The translations under genes were made by a program, and so were the position numbers. This document shows, piece after piece, positions 9,141-17,798 of a DNA stretch of 64,000 bases. Under the pieces are notes generated by a model. It was not told the origin of the DNA and ran no database searches. It saw only the letters and a program-made list of their open reading frames with translations. Source of the DNA: Streptomyces alboflavus (GTDB lineage: Bacteria > Actinomycetota > Actinomycetes > Streptomycetales > Streptomycetaceae); the NCBI RefSeq assembly GCF_000716675.1, contig NZ_JNXT01000045.1, forward strand, positions 1 to 64,000. Reading direction: 5' to 3'. Position 1 is the stretch's first letter; each line of letters opens with the position of its first letter.

Positions 9141-9177
9141 CCGCGTCTCGTCATCTCGTCGCTGAAAGGCCACACCC

Positions 9178-10128
9178 GTGACAACGGACATCAGCAAGTC
9201 GGGCGACTCCGCGCCCAAGGATGAGCCACCGCGCTCCGCCCCCGAGGCGATCAAGGCGATCCCGGTGCGCCACTACGGCCGGTACGTCGCGGCCGTCCTC
9301 GCCATCGGCGTGCTCGGCGCGCTCGTCATGGCGTTCGCCAATGGCGACATCAACTGGGACGCGATCCCGGACAACTTCTTCGACGACCGCATCATGAAGG
9401 GCGTCCGGGAGACCCTGATCCTCACGGTCCTCTCGATGCTCATCGGCGTCGGCGGCGGCATCGTCCTGTCGGTGATGCGACTGTCGAAGAACCCGGTGAC
9501 CTCGTCGATCGCGTGGTTCTACATCTGGTTCTTCCGCGGTACGCCGGTCCTGGTCCAGCTCTTCATCTGGTTCAACCTCGGCTTCGTCTTCGAGTACATC
9601 AACCTCGGTCCGGTCTACAAGGACGAGTGGTCGGACTTCATGACGCCGTTCCTGACGGCGCTCCTCGGTCTCGGCCTGAACGAGGCCGCGTACATGGCGG
9701 AGATCTGCCGCGCGGGCCTGCTCTCGGTCGACGAAGGCCAGACGGAGGCCTCGCAGGCGCTCGGCATGAGCCACAACAAGACGCTGCGGCGCATCGTCAT
9801 CCCGCAGGCCATGCGCGTGATCGTGCCGCCGACGGGCAACGAAGTCATCAACATGCTCAAGACGACGTCGCTGGTCGCGGCGGTGCAGTACTACGAGCTG
9901 CTGCGGTACGCCCAGGACATCGGCACCTCGTCCGGCGCGACGGTGGAGGCACTGCTCCTTGCCGCCACCTGGTACCTGATCATGACGTCGATCCTCAGCG
10001 TCGGTCAGTTCTACCTGGAGCGCTACTACGCGCGCGGCTCCTCGCGCGCCCTGCCGGACACTCCCTGGCAGAAGATCAAGGCCAACATGTTGTCGCTGGG
10101 CAACCGTTCGGGTACGGGGGTGCGCTGA
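9178..10128 (+). CDS. Amino acid ABC transporter permease
   Basis: 316 residues with a GTG start 37 bases after the binding-protein stop. After a polar N-terminus there are about five to six membrane helices. The binding-protein-dependent permease (EAA) loop is visible as [29 protein letters not shown], split here as [14 protein letters not shown] and EASQALGMS, the contact site for the ATPase. The His/Glu/Asp family hallmark [13 protein letters not shown] is present. A single permease means a homodimer. The stop overlaps the next start (ATGA). Confidence 0.93.
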   Translation: MTTDISKSGDSAPKDEPPRSAPEAIKAIPVRHYGRYVAAVLAIGVLGALVMAFANGDINWDAIPDNFFDDRIMKGVRETLILTVLSMLIGVGGGIVLSVMRLSKNPVTSSIAWFYIWFFRGTPVLVQLFIWFNLGFVFEYINLGPVYKDEWSDFMTPFLTALLGLGLNEAAYMAEICRAGLLSVDEGQTEASQALGMSHNKTLRRIVIPQAMRVIVPPTGNEVINMLKTTSLVAAVQYYELLRYAQDIGTSSGATVEALLLAATWYLIMTSILSVGQFYLERYYARGSSRALPDTPWQKIKANMLSLGNRSGTGVR

Positions 10129-10889
10129 TGACCGCCATGGTCAAGGCCGAGGGCGTCCACAAGTCGTTCGGCCACGTCGAGGTCCTCAAGGGCATCGACC
10201 TGGAGGTGAAGTCCGGCGAGGTCTTCTGCCTCATCGGCCCGTCGGGCTCCGGAAAGTCGACGTTCCTGCGCTGCATCAACCACCTGGAGAAGATCAACGC
10301 CGGGCGGTTGTACGTCGACGGGGAACTGGTCGGCTACCGGCAGAAGGGCGACAAGCTGTACGAGCTGAAGGACAGCGAAGTCGCCCTGAAGCGCCGGGAC
10401 ATCGGCATGGTCTTCCAGCGCTTCAACCTGTTCCCGCACATGACGGCCCTGGAGAACGTCATGGAGGCGCCGGTCCAGGTCAAGGGCCAGTCCAAGGCGG
10501 CGGCGCGGGAGCGCGCCGGGCAGCTCCTGGAGCGGGTCGGGCTCGCCGACAAGGCGAAGAACTACCCCTCGCAGCTCTCCGGCGGCCAGCAGCAGCGGGT
10601 GGCCATCGCCCGCGCGCTCGCGATGGACCCGAAGCTGATGCTCTTCGACGAGCCGACGTCGGCGCTCGACCCGGAGCTGGTCGGTGACGTCCTCGACGTC
10701 ATGCGCGACCTCGCCGAGTCCGGCATGACGATGGTCGTCGTGACCCACGAGATGGGCTTCGCGCGCGAGGTCGGCGACAGCCTGGTCTTCATGGACGGCG
10801 GTGTGGTGGTCGAGTCCGGCAACCCGCGGGACGTCCTGACGAACCCGCAGCACGACCGGACGAAGTCGTTCCTGTCGAAGGTCCTGTAG
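10128..10889 (+). CDS. Amino acid ABC transporter ATP-binding protein
   Basis: 253 residues. Walker [10 protein letters not shown] (37-45), Q-loop [13 protein letters not shown], signature [16 protein letters not shown], Walker [15 protein letters not shown] and switch His ([10 protein letters not shown]) are all intact. It belongs to the polar amino acid importer group and powers the permease encoded just upstream. It overlaps the permease stop by ATGA. A 25-bp hairpin follows within 45 bp and closes the operon. Confidence 0.95.
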   Translation: MTAMVKAEGVHKSFGHVEVLKGIDLEVKSGEVFCLIGPSGSGKSTFLRCINHLEKINAGRLYVDGELVGYRQKGDKLYELKDSEVALKRRDIGMVFQRFNLFPHMTALENVMEAPVQVKGQSKAAARERAGQLLERVGLADKAKNYPSQLSGGQQQRVAIARALAMDPKLMLFDEPTSALDPELVGDVLDVMRDLAESGMTMVVVTHEMGFAREVGDSLVFMDGGVVVESGNPRDVLTNPQHDRTKSFLSKVL

Positions 10890-10933
10890 CGGGGCGTCAG
10901 CACCGGAAGAGGCCGCAGTGCCGTAAATCGGTG

Positions 10934-10986
10934 CCTACGTAGAGGGGCGGTACGGATCGGTGATCCGTACCGCCCCTCTACGTAGG
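10934..10986. terminator. 25-bp perfect hairpin, bidirectional terminator
   Basis: Arms 10934-10958 and 10962-10986 are perfectly complementary with a 3-base loop. It lies between the ABC operon and the convergent methyltransferase gene. There is no clear T-tract, as usual in Streptomyces. The arms include CCTACGTAG, itself palindromic. Confidence 0.88.
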
Positions 10987-10999
10987 AGAGTTGGATTCC

Positions 11000-11773
11000 C
11001 TACTTGAGGCCTAGGACCAGGGCGTCCGAAGGCGACGACCACACCGTGCGGGCCTCGGCGAAACCCGCCTCCCGGAGGATGCGGATGTGCCACTCGGCGG
11101 GCGGGGTGTCGCCGTCGGCGTGCTCTCCGTAGATCTCGAACCGCTTGGCGGTGGGCTCGGCGAGCACCGGGTCGTTGGCGGCGAGGCCCCACCAGTCCGC
11201 CCAGTCGAGGACACCGGCGGCCTTCGCCGCGGACTGGCGGGCGTGTCGCTGCTCGCGGTCGGCGGCGTTGATGCGCGGGGTGGTCGGGTCGGGCATGTGG
11301 TCGGCGTTCATGAAGACGCCGCCGTCGGCCACGATCTTGCCGAGCTGTTCGTAGAGCGCGGCGAGGGGTTCGCTGAACAGCCAGTGCAGGGCGGTCGCGG
11401 TGAGGACGGCGTCGTACGAGTCGTGGGGCAGCTGGGAGGTCCAGCCCGGGTCCTTCAGGTCGGCGGTGACGAAGGTGACGCGGTCGTCGCCGGCGAAGGT
11501 GCCCTCGGCGATGGCGAGCAGGGCGGGGTCGAGGTCGACGCCCGTGCTGACCGCCTTCGGGAACCTTTTGAGGAGTCTGTCCGTAATACTTCCCGTACCG
11601 CAGGCGAGGTCAAGGACGCGCGGCTCCGGGCCGACGAGGGCTTCGACCATGTCGAGCATCACGCGGAACCGCTCCTCGCGGTCCGGCATGTACCACTCCT
11701 GCTGCCGATCCCAACTCTCCTGCCAGGCACGCCAGTCGGTCCCGAACCCCGTACCGCTCGTCGTTTCCGTCAC
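11000..11773 (-). CDS. Class I SAM-dependent methyltransferase
   Basis: 257 residues. Motif I VLDLACGTGSITDRLL (about 53-68) and the acidic GVDLDPALLAIAE mark a Rossmann-fold SAM methyltransferase; post-I motifs (FVTADLKDPGW, YDAVLTATALHWL) follow. The arrangement resembles trans-aconitate/UbiE-like small-molecule methyltransferases, substrate unknown. GTG start at 11773 with GGAGG at good distance. It is divergent from the CGNR regulator. An inverted repeat CTCGAC(7)GTCGAG (11799-11817) lies in the shared upstream region. Confidence 0.88.
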   Translation of the reverse strand: MTETTSGTGFGTDWRAWQESWDRQQEWYMPDREERFRVMLDMVEALVGPEPRVLDLACGTGSITDRLLKRFPKAVSTGVDLDPALLAIAEGTFAGDDRVTFVTADLKDPGWTSQLPHDSYDAVLTATALHWLFSEPLAALYEQLGKIVADGGVFMNADHMPDPTTPRINAADREQRHARQSAAKAAGVLDWADWWGLAANDPVLAEPTAKRFEIYGEHADGDTPPAEWHIRILREAGFAEARTVWSSPSDALVLGLK

Positions 11774-11890
11774 CGGAAGACCTCCGTCCCGTACTACGCT
11801 CGACTAATCTCGTCGAGTAACACCCGCGAACGAAAAGCGACTGTTACCTCGCACGAGAACGAAGATAGCCCGCCCCCGTAAGGACTACAA

Positions 11891-12520
11891 GTGGAACTGG
11901 CCTATTACTCGGACTACGCCGTGCGCCTGGTCAACACCGAGGAACCGGCTCGTCACAAGGACTCGCTGACCTCCGTGGTCACGATCCGCGAGCTGTTCGG
12001 CGAGAACCAGCAGGCCGCGCGGCGCGCCACGGACTCCGACGTGACGCGCTTCCGCTCGGTGCGGGCGCGGCTGCGGGCCGTCTTCGAGGCGGCCGACGGC
12101 GGGGACGAGACGCTGGCCGTGGACCTGCTGAACTCACTGCTCCTGGAGTTCCCGGTCAGCCCCCAGATCTCCGGGCACGACTATCGGGACGACGACGGCC
12201 GCCCCCTGTGGCACATGCACCTGGCGGACCACCCGTCGAACGTCACCGCCGGGTACGCGGCCATCGCCGCGATGGGCCTCGCCTTCCACCTCACGGAGCA
12301 CGGCGTGGACCGGCTCGGCCTGTGCGAGGCGACGCCGTGCCGCAACGCCTATCTGGACACCTCGACCAACCGCTCCCGGCGCTACTGCTCGGACCGCTGC
12401 GCCACGCGCGCGAACGTCGCCGCCTACCGCGCGCGCAAGCGCCTGGAGAGCGAGCGGTCCGCGAGCACGGGGCGCACCGCCGAGAAGGTCCAGGAGACCA
12501 GCGCGGCGAGCGAGAGCTGA
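11891..12520 (+). CDS. CGNR zinc finger (ABATE domain) regulator
   Basis: 209 residues. The N-terminal half (LAYYSDYAVRLVNTEEP) is the ABATE stress-response domain, and the C-terminal half carries a zinc finger of the CGNR class: LCEATPCRNAYLDTS, then RRYCSDRCATRANVAAYRARK, giving a C-x4-5-C ... C-x3-C ligand set. The canonical CGNR tetrad reads ATRAN here. Such proteins are putative DNA-binding regulators of unknown target. Start is GTG at 11891. The 3' end overlaps the convergent sodX gene by 97 bp. Confidence 0.87.
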   Translation: MELAYYSDYAVRLVNTEEPARHKDSLTSVVTIRELFGENQQAARRATDSDVTRFRSVRARLRAVFEAADGGDETLAVDLLNSLLLEFPVSPQISGHDYRDDDGRPLWHMHLADHPSNVTAGYAAIAAMGLAFHLTEHGVDRLGLCEATPCRNAYLDTSTNRSRRYCSDRCATRANVAAYRARKRLESERSASTGRTAEKVQETSAASES

Positions 12521-12885
12521 CGCCGCCCGCGCGCCTCCCGCTCCTCACGGAACCTGCTCAGCGGCCGGAACCGCGCCCGCACGCGGGCGAGGACCAGCTC
12601 CTCCGGCACGACTCCGTAGACGGTGCTGTCGCCCCCCGCGTTGTACGGATTGTCGCCGAGCACCCACCAGCCGCCGTCGCGCCGTTCGACGGCGCGCTTG
12701 ACCACCAGCAGGTCCTGCTGCAGCGGATGACGCAGGATCACCACGTCACCGGGGCGCACCCGGGCGCCGTGCCGCACCAGCATCCAGTCCCCCGGATTCA
12801 GCGTGGGCACCATCGACGGCCCGTCGACCTCGATCAGCTGGAACGGCACGCGTGTCTCCCGCCCGTCTGCCGTCGTCTCCGGCAT
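12424..12885 (-). CDS. sodX: Nickel superoxide dismutase maturation protease (S26 family)
   Basis: 153 residues with signal peptidase I-like motifs: catalytic Ser24 in VDGPSMVPTLNPGD, general-base Lys63 in LLVVKRAV, and the GDNP box at 77-80. No N-terminal membrane anchor is present, so it acts as a cytoplasmic peptidase. Known Streptomyces neighbours of sodN encode the protease that trims the SodN propeptide so the His-Cys hook can bind nickel. It is divergent from sodN here. ATG at 12885 with GGGAGG. The 3' end overlaps the CGNR gene in the opposite direction by 97 bp. Confidence 0.9.
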   Translation of the reverse strand: MPETTADGRETRVPFQLIEVDGPSMVPTLNPGDWMLVRHGARVRPGDVVILRHPLQQDLLVVKRAVERRDGGWWVLGDNPYNAGGDSTVYGVVPEELVLARVRARFRPLSRFREEREARGRRQLSLAALVSWTFSAVRPVLADRSLSRRLRAR

Positions 12886-13051
12886 CAGACAACCTCCCGG
12901 ACCAATCCTCCACCGGCCTCCCGGTCCCATCCTCCACCGTCTCCAGTGTGACCCTGGACTTTTGTCCTAAGCCCATGGGGGCACTCGCGAAATCAGGTCT
13001 CTCACGGAGTAATGTCCCCCCTGAGAAGACGATCACGAGGAGGACAGCTCA

Positions 13052-13447
13052 ATGCTTTCCCGCCTGTTTGCCCCCAAGGTGAAGGCCAGCGCGCACTGCG
13101 ACCTGCCCTGCGGCGTGTACGACCCGGCCCAGGCCCGCATCGAGGCGGAGTCGGTCAAGGCCGTGCAGGAGAAGATGGCCGCCAACGACGACGCGCACTA
13201 CCAGGCTCGCGCCACCGTCATCAAGGAGCAGCGCGCCGAGCTCGCCAAGCACCACGTGTCGGTGCTCTGGAGCGACTATTTCAAGCCCCCGCACTTCGAG
13301 AAGTACCCGGAGCTGCACACGCTGGTCAACGACACCCTCAAGGCGCTCTCGGCCGCGAAGGCGTCGGCGGACCCGAAGACCGGTGAGAAGGCCCTTGAGC
13401 TGATCGCCGAGATCGACCGCATCTTCTGGGAGACCAAGAAGGCCTGA
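13052..13447 (+). CDS. sodN: Nickel-containing superoxide dismutase
   Basis: 131 residues. It disproportionates superoxide using nickel held by the N-terminal hook. The precursor carries a 14-residue propeptide (MLSRLFAPKVKASA), and maturation exposes HCDLPCGVYDP, the exact NiSOD hook with His1, Cys2 and Cys6 ligands. The remaining four-helix bundle matches family length (117 mature residues). It is divergent from sodX, with a GAGGAGG-type ribosome site and a strong terminator downstream. In Streptomyces the gene responds to nickel through Nur; I see no clear Nur box here. Confidence 0.97.
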   Translation: MLSRLFAPKVKASAHCDLPCGVYDPAQARIEAESVKAVQEKMAANDDAHYQARATVIKEQRAELAKHHVSVLWSDYFKPPHFEKYPELHTLVNDTLKALSAAKASADPKTGEKALELIAEIDRIFWETKKA

Positions 13448-13474
13448 TTCAGCCCCCGGGCCTCGCGCCCGCCT

Positions 13475-13540
13475 GACCGCACCCGGTCCCCCGGGGCCGC
13501 CGTTCTCGGCGGACCCGATGGGCCGGGTGCGGTCGTTTTC
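13475..13540 (+). terminator. sodN terminator
   Basis: An outer 12-bp stem (13475-13486 with 13523-13534) encloses an inner CCGCCG/CGGCGG stem and is followed by GTTTTC. It begins 28 bp past the sodN stop. An intrinsic terminator; in Streptomyces sod 3' ends can also yield stable RNA. Confidence 0.85.
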
Positions 13541-13701
13541 CGCCGCCGACTTCTGTGCCGCCGCGTTCTGGCTCGCCTTCCGCACCGCCGCCGTCACCAT
13601 CACCGTCACCGCGGGCACTAAATCAGTTGCCCGCGCCCCGGCCCGCCTGTTGCAGTTACCCCGTCACCACCCCGCCGACCGACGGAACCAGGAGCCCTCA
13701 G

Positions 13702-13812
13702 ATGCGCCAGACGTCCATGTCCCACCAGGAAGGAATCGCCCCCCGACACGAGGACATGACGCCTAGTGCAAGCGCACACGCATCAGCAGGAGAAGCTCCA
13801 CCACACCCTTAA
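13702..13812 (+). CDS. Possible 36-residue leader peptide before the GTPase
   Basis: An ATG at 13702 with a good GGAG ribosome site (8-base spacing) opens a 36-codon frame that overlaps the first 47 bases of the ribosomal-protection-type GTPase in another frame. The main gene's GTG at 13766 lies inside it and has a weaker ribosome site. Leader ORFs are common before ribosome-targeted resistance genes, so translational attenuation is a fair hypothesis. The peptide (MRQTSMSHQEG start) has no recognisable features, and it may be chance. Confidence 0.35.
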   Translation: MRQTSMSHQEGIAPRHEDMTPSASAHASAGEAPPHP

Positions 13813-15805
13813 CCTGGGCATCCTGGCGCACGTGGACGCCGGGAAGACCAGCCTGACCGAGCGGCTGCTGCACTCCGCCGGAGTCATCGACGAGATCGGC
13901 AGCGTCGACGCGGGCAGCACCCAGACCGACTCCCTCGCCCTCGAGCGGCAGCGCGGCATCACCATCAAGTCGGCGGTCGTGTCGTTCGCGATCGACGACG
14001 TCACCGTCAACCTCATCGACACCCCCGGCCACCCGGACTTCATCGCCGAGGTGGAGCGGGTCCTCAGCGTGCTCGACGGCGCCGTGCTCGTCGTGTCCGC
14101 CGTCGAGGGCGTCCAGGCGCAGACCCGCGTCCTGATGCGTACGCTGCGCAGGCTCGGTATCCCCACGCTCGTGTTCGTCAACAAGGTGGACCGCCGCAGC
14201 GCGGACCCCGAGCGCGTACTCGCCGAACTCGCCCGGAGGTTGACGCCCGCCGTCATCCCCATGGGCACGGTGCGCGCCCCTGGCGCGCACGCGGCGCGCT
14301 ACATCCCGTACGCCGCCGACGACCCCCGCTTCACCGCCCGCCTGGCCGAGGTCCTGGCCGAGCGCGACGACGAGCTGCTGTCGGCGTACGTCGAGGGCGA
14401 CGCCGCCGTCCTCACACCCGGCGGGCTGCGCGCGGCCCTCGCGGACCAGACCCGGCGGGCCCAGGTCCACCCGGTGTTCTTCGGCTCGGCCATGACCGGC
14501 ACCGGCCTGGGCGCGCTGACCGACGCCGTCAAGGAGCTGCTGCCCGCGGCGGCCGGTGCGGCGGACGGGCCCGTCGCGGGCACCGTCTTCAAGGTCGAAC
14601 GCGGCCCCTCGGGCGAGAAGGTGGCGTACGCGCGGCTCTTCTCCGGGACGGTGCGCGTGCGCGACCGCGTGGCGCTTCCCGGGCTCGACGGCAAGGTCAC
14701 CGCCGTCAGCGTCTTCGAGCGGGGCGCGGCCGTGCGGCGCGACACCGTGACCGCCGGGCGGATCGCGAAGCTGTGGGGGCTCCACCGGGTACGCATCGGG
14801 GACGTGCTCGGCGACCCGCGCCACGTACCCGAACGGCACACCGCCGCACACCACTTCGCCCCGCCGACCCTCGAGACGGTCGTCGCGCCCCGGTGCGCCG
14901 CCGACCGGGCCGCCCTGCACGCGGCGCTGACACAGCTCGCCGAGCAGGACCCGCTGATCGACCTGCGGCAGGACGCGCTGCGGCAGGAGATCTCCGTGTC
15001 CCTGTACGGCGAGGTGCAGAAGGAGGTCATCGAGGCGACGCTCGCCGACGAGTTCGGCATCGGCGTCGACTTCCGCGAGAGCACGACCCTGTGCGTGGAG
15101 CGGGTCGTCGGCACCGGCGCGCACGCGGAGTTCATCGACACCGACCCCAATCCGTTCCTCGCCACCGTGGGGCTGCGGGTGGACCCGGCCCCGGCCGGGA
15201 CAGGTGTGGAATTCCGGCTCGGGGTGGAACTCGGCGCCATGCCCTACGCGTTCTTCAAGGCGGTGGAGGAGACGGTCAAGGAGACGCTGGCGCAGGGGCT
15301 GCACGGATGGGAGGTGCCCGACTGCCTCGTCACGATGACGCACTCCGGGTACTGGCCGCGGCAGAGCCACGCCCACGCCGTCTTCGACAAGAGCATGTCG
15401 AGCACGGCCGGTGACTTCCGCCAGCTCACCCCGCTCGTCCTGATGGACGCGCTGCGGCGGGCGGGGACGCGGGTGCACGAGCCGATGCACCGGTTCCGGC
15501 TCACCGCGCCCGCCGATGTGTTCGGCACGCTGCTGCCCGCGCTCGGGCGGCTGCGCGCGGTGCCGCACGCGCCGACGGCGCAGGGGTCCGTGTACATCAT
15601 CGACGGCGTGATCCCCGCCGCGCGCGTGCACGGCCTCGAGCAGGCGCTGCCCGGACTGACGCGCGGCGAGGGCGAGTTGGAGTCCGCCTTCGACCACTAC
15701 GCGCCGGTGACCGGGACGCCGCCGGCGCGCCCGCGCACGGACCACAATCCGCTGGACCGGAAGGAGTACGTGCAGCGGGTCACGCGGCGGACCCGGGTGG
15801 GGTGA
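13766..15805 (+). CDS. TetM/OtrA-like ribosomal protection GTPase (EF-G family)
   Basis: 679 residues, close to the roughly 640-residue TetM/OtrA family and resembling EF-G. G1 AHVDAGKTS (21-29), effector-region RGITIKSA, G3 DTPGH, and G4 NKVD are intact. Further domains II-V follow, including SMSSTAGDFRQLTPLVLM near the C-terminal tip region. Family members bind the ribosome and release tetracyclines; chromosomal Streptomyces copies may instead have housekeeping or stress roles. No tetracycline cluster surrounds it. The GTG start is inferred because no other start precedes the G1 motif. Confidence 0.88.
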   Translation: MQAHTHQQEKLHHTLNLGILAHVDAGKTSLTERLLHSAGVIDEIGSVDAGSTQTDSLALERQRGITIKSAVVSFAIDDVTVNLIDTPGHPDFIAEVERVLSVLDGAVLVVSAVEGVQAQTRVLMRTLRRLGIPTLVFVNKVDRRSADPERVLAELARRLTPAVIPMGTVRAPGAHAARYIPYAADDPRFTARLAEVLAERDDELLSAYVEGDAAVLTPGGLRAALADQTRRAQVHPVFFGSAMTGTGLGALTDAVKELLPAAAGAADGPVAGTVFKVERGPSGEKVAYARLFSGTVRVRDRVALPGLDGKVTAVSVFERGAAVRRDTVTAGRIAKLWGLHRVRIGDVLGDPRHVPERHTAAHHFAPPTLETVVAPRCAADRAALHAALTQLAEQDPLIDLRQDALRQEISVSLYGEVQKEVIEATLADEFGIGVDFRESTTLCVERVVGTGAHAEFIDTDPNPFLATVGLRVDPAPAGTGVEFRLGVELGAMPYAFFKAVEETVKETLAQGLHGWEVPDCLVTMTHSGYWPRQSHAHAVFDKSMSSTAGDFRQLTPLVLMDALRRAGTRVHEPMHRFRLTAPADVFGTLLPALGRLRAVPHAPTAQGSVYIIDGVIPAARVHGLEQALPGLTRGEGELESAFDHYAPVTGTPPARPRTDHNPLDRKEYVQRVTRRTRVG

Positions 15806-15808
15806 GGG

Positions 15809-16831
15809 TCAGTCGGCGGCGGGGGGTGCGCCGTCGACGGCCTCGGGGGTGGCATCGGCTCCGGCAGCGACGCCACTGCCGCCCCCGGCGTCTCCCACGG
15901 ACCCCGCCGACATGACCGCCGCGACCGTCCGCTCGTCCACCAGGTCCCGCAGCCGCTCCTGGTCCGCCAGGATGTTGATCTCGACGATCCGGCCGTCCCT
16001 GACGGTGAACTCCCCGACGGAGAACGGCTCTCCGTTGTGGACGGCGATCTGCCCCACCTTGCCGTTGACCAGCGCCAGATACGTGGTCGGCGCCAGCGTG
16101 GCGAACGAGCGCGCCCCGGCGACCACCGCGGTCGCACCCCGCACGAGCCGGGAGAGCCCCTCGGCACCGCCGCCGTCGGCCCGCAGCACCACGCCCGGGT
16201 CGAGGAGTTCGAGCAGCGCGTCGAAGTCGCCCTTGCGGGCCGCCGCGAGGAAGGCCTCGACGACCTTGCGTTGGCGCGTGCGGTCCGAGTCCGGGCCGGG
16301 CGTGCGGTCCGCGTCGCGCACCCGGCGGCGGGCGCGGCTGGCGAGCTGCCGGGTCGCGGCGGGGGCCCGCTCGACGATGGGCGCGATGTCCTCGAAGGGC
16401 ACGGCGAACATGTCGTGCAGCACGAACGCGAGGCGCTCGGCGGGGCTCAGCGTGTCCAGGACGACGAGCAGCGCGAGCCCCACCGAGTCCGCGAGCAGGG
16501 CCTCCTGCTCGGGGTCGACGGCGTCCCGGCCGCCGGGCAGCGGGCTGACCTCCGGGTCGGGCACATGGGTGTCGGCCCCCTGGACGTCGAGGGGCTGCTC
16601 GCCGCGCTGCTTGCGTGAGCGCAGCAGGTCGAGGCAGACGCGGCCGATCACCGTGGTGAGCCAGCCGCCCAGGTTCTCCACGCGTTCGTCGTCGGCGCGG
16701 CTGAGCTTCAACCACGTCTCCTGGACGGCGTCCTCGGCCTCGCTCAGCGAGCCGAGCATGCGGTACGCGACCGCCCTCAGGCGAGGCCTGTGCTCTTCGA
16801 AGCGCTGCGCCAGAAGATCTCTTCCGTCCAT
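15809..16831 (-). CDS. ECF41-type RNA polymerase sigma factor with SnoaL-like C-terminal domain
   Basis: 340 residues. Sigma region 2 is at about 10-75 (RLRAVAYRMLGSLSEAEDAVQETWL) and region 4 at about 118-175. From about 190 a SnoaL/NTF2-like domain is fused (VVEAFLAAARKGDFDALLELLDPGV, later VNGKVGQIAVHNGEP). This layout is diagnostic of ECF41, where the fused domain replaces a separate anti-sigma factor. ECF41 genes usually sit beside a carboxymuconolactone decarboxylase, oxidoreductase or epimerase gene; none is adjacent here. A matching promoter lies upstream. The C-terminal 40 residues are low-complexity Gly/Ala. Confidence 0.93.
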   Translation of the reverse strand: MDGRDLLAQRFEEHRPRLRAVAYRMLGSLSEAEDAVQETWLKLSRADDERVENLGGWLTTVIGRVCLDLLRSRKQRGEQPLDVQGADTHVPDPEVSPLPGGRDAVDPEQEALLADSVGLALLVVLDTLSPAERLAFVLHDMFAVPFEDIAPIVERAPAATRQLASRARRRVRDADRTPGPDSDRTRQRKVVEAFLAAARKGDFDALLELLDPGVVLRADGGGAEGLSRLVRGATAVVAGARSFATLAPTTYLALVNGKVGQIAVHNGEPFSVGEFTVRDGRIVEINILADQERLRDLVDERTVAAVMSAGSVGDAGGGSGVAAGADATPEAVDGAPPAAD

Positions 16832-16939
16832 CCCGTCACATTCCTTTGCCGTGATCCGTCGTAGCAGTGACGTACCGACGACGGCAGGGCGCCGCGGGTC
16901 GACACAGCGGGTGCCGACCAGCAGATCACGAAGCGGTAC

Positions 16940-16966
16940 GACGGCAGCGATCTAGCCGATGTGACA
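16940..16966 (-). promoter_or_regulatory. ECF41 consensus promoter (autoregulation)
   Basis: On the minus strand TGTCACA (16966-16960), 16 bases, then CGTC (16943-16940). This equals the published ECF41 target consensus TGTCACA-N16-CGTC and lies about 110 bp before the sigma factor start, implying autoactivation. Confidence 0.85.
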
Positions 16967-17096
16967 TGGAGGACATTGCCATGAAGGACGTCGATGCCCC
17001 GGCACGGTCGGGCGACACGGGGTGGGGCGCGGGGCCGGGAGCACCCCGGCCCCGTACACCCGGCGCGTGCGCACGCCCCCGGCGCGCCCGGCCCTC

Positions 17097-17798
17097 TCAG
17101 CCCAACACGGGCCCCAGCGCCGCCTCGAGGTCGTCCGGCCCCCGGTACAGCACGCCCGTCATGCCCAGCGCCACGGCCGCGTCCACGTTCTCCTGGCGGT
17201 CGTCCACGAACAGACAGCGGTCGACCGCGGCGCCGACGCGCTCGGCGGCGACTTCGTAGATGCGCCGGTCGGGCTTCACCACGCCGAGCACGGCGCTGGA
17301 CACCACGTCGTCCACCAGGGTGTTGAGGCCGAGCAGCGCCAGGTCGTCGTCCAGCCAGGGGGTGGCGTTGGTGACGATCGACACCTTCACGCGCGCGCGG
17401 GCCCGCCGCAGCAGGCCGACGACCGTCTGGTCGGCCCAGAACTTGGAGTCGGCCAGGGCGATGCCGAGTTCGTGCCCGCGCGCCGGGGCGAGGCCGTGCC
17501 CGCGCGCGAGTCCGGCCGCGATCGCATCGGCCCACTCCGACTTGCCGATCCGCCCGAGCATCAGCGGCAGATCGGTCTCCGGCGCGAACGCGACCTCGGC
17601 GGTGGCGCCTTCGGGCAGTCCCGCGGCGCGTTCGAGCTCGGCGACGTCCGACATGTCGTAGAAGCGGATGACGCCGTCGAGGTCGGTGAGGACCGCGTCG
17701 AACGGAAGGGGAGGTCTGCCACTGTGCTCCCTGTGCTCCCTGTGCTCCCTGTGCTCCCTGTGGTCAGGGAAGGGAGACTTGCGCCTGTGGTCGTTCAT
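17097..17798 (-). CDS. HAD superfamily hydrolase
   Basis: 233 residues. HAD motif I is DAVLTDLDGVI with nucleophile Asp39 and Asp41; motif II is VSIVTNAT; the Lys motif is VVKPDRRIYEVA; the acidic motif is CLFVDDRQENV. This is the DhlB/epoxide-hydrolase-like phosphatase subfamily with a small helical cap; substrate unknown. The N-terminus has an unusual Arg-Glu-His triplet run from a 9-bp DNA repeat. ATG at 17798 overlaps the stop of the upstream lipoprotein gene (ATGA), so the two are co-translated. Confidence 0.9.
   Translation of the reverse strand: MNDHRRKSPFPDHREHREHREHREHSGRPPLPFDAVLTDLDGVIRFYDMSDVAELERAAGLPEGATAEVAFAPETDLPLMLGRIGKSEWADAIAAGLARGHGLAPARGHELGIALADSKFWADQTVVGLLRRARARVKVSIVTNATPWLDDDLALLGLNTLVDDVVSSAVLGVVKPDRRIYEVAAERVGAAVDRCLFVDDRQENVDAAVALGMTGVLYRGPDDLEAALGPVLG
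17722..17766. repeat. 9-bp tandem repeat inside the HAD gene
   Basis: Four perfect CTGTGCTCC units (17722-17757) plus a degenerate fifth. On the minus strand they encode Arg-Glu-His repeats near the N-terminus. The in-frame unit length allows expansion without frameshift. Confidence 0.88.

Noticed and set aside
16981..17259. ORF starting MKDVDAP with a GGAGGA site between the ECF41 and HAD genes
   Set aside because: It runs into the HAD gene antisense, shows Pro/Arg/Ser composition and lacks any ECF41 partner motif.
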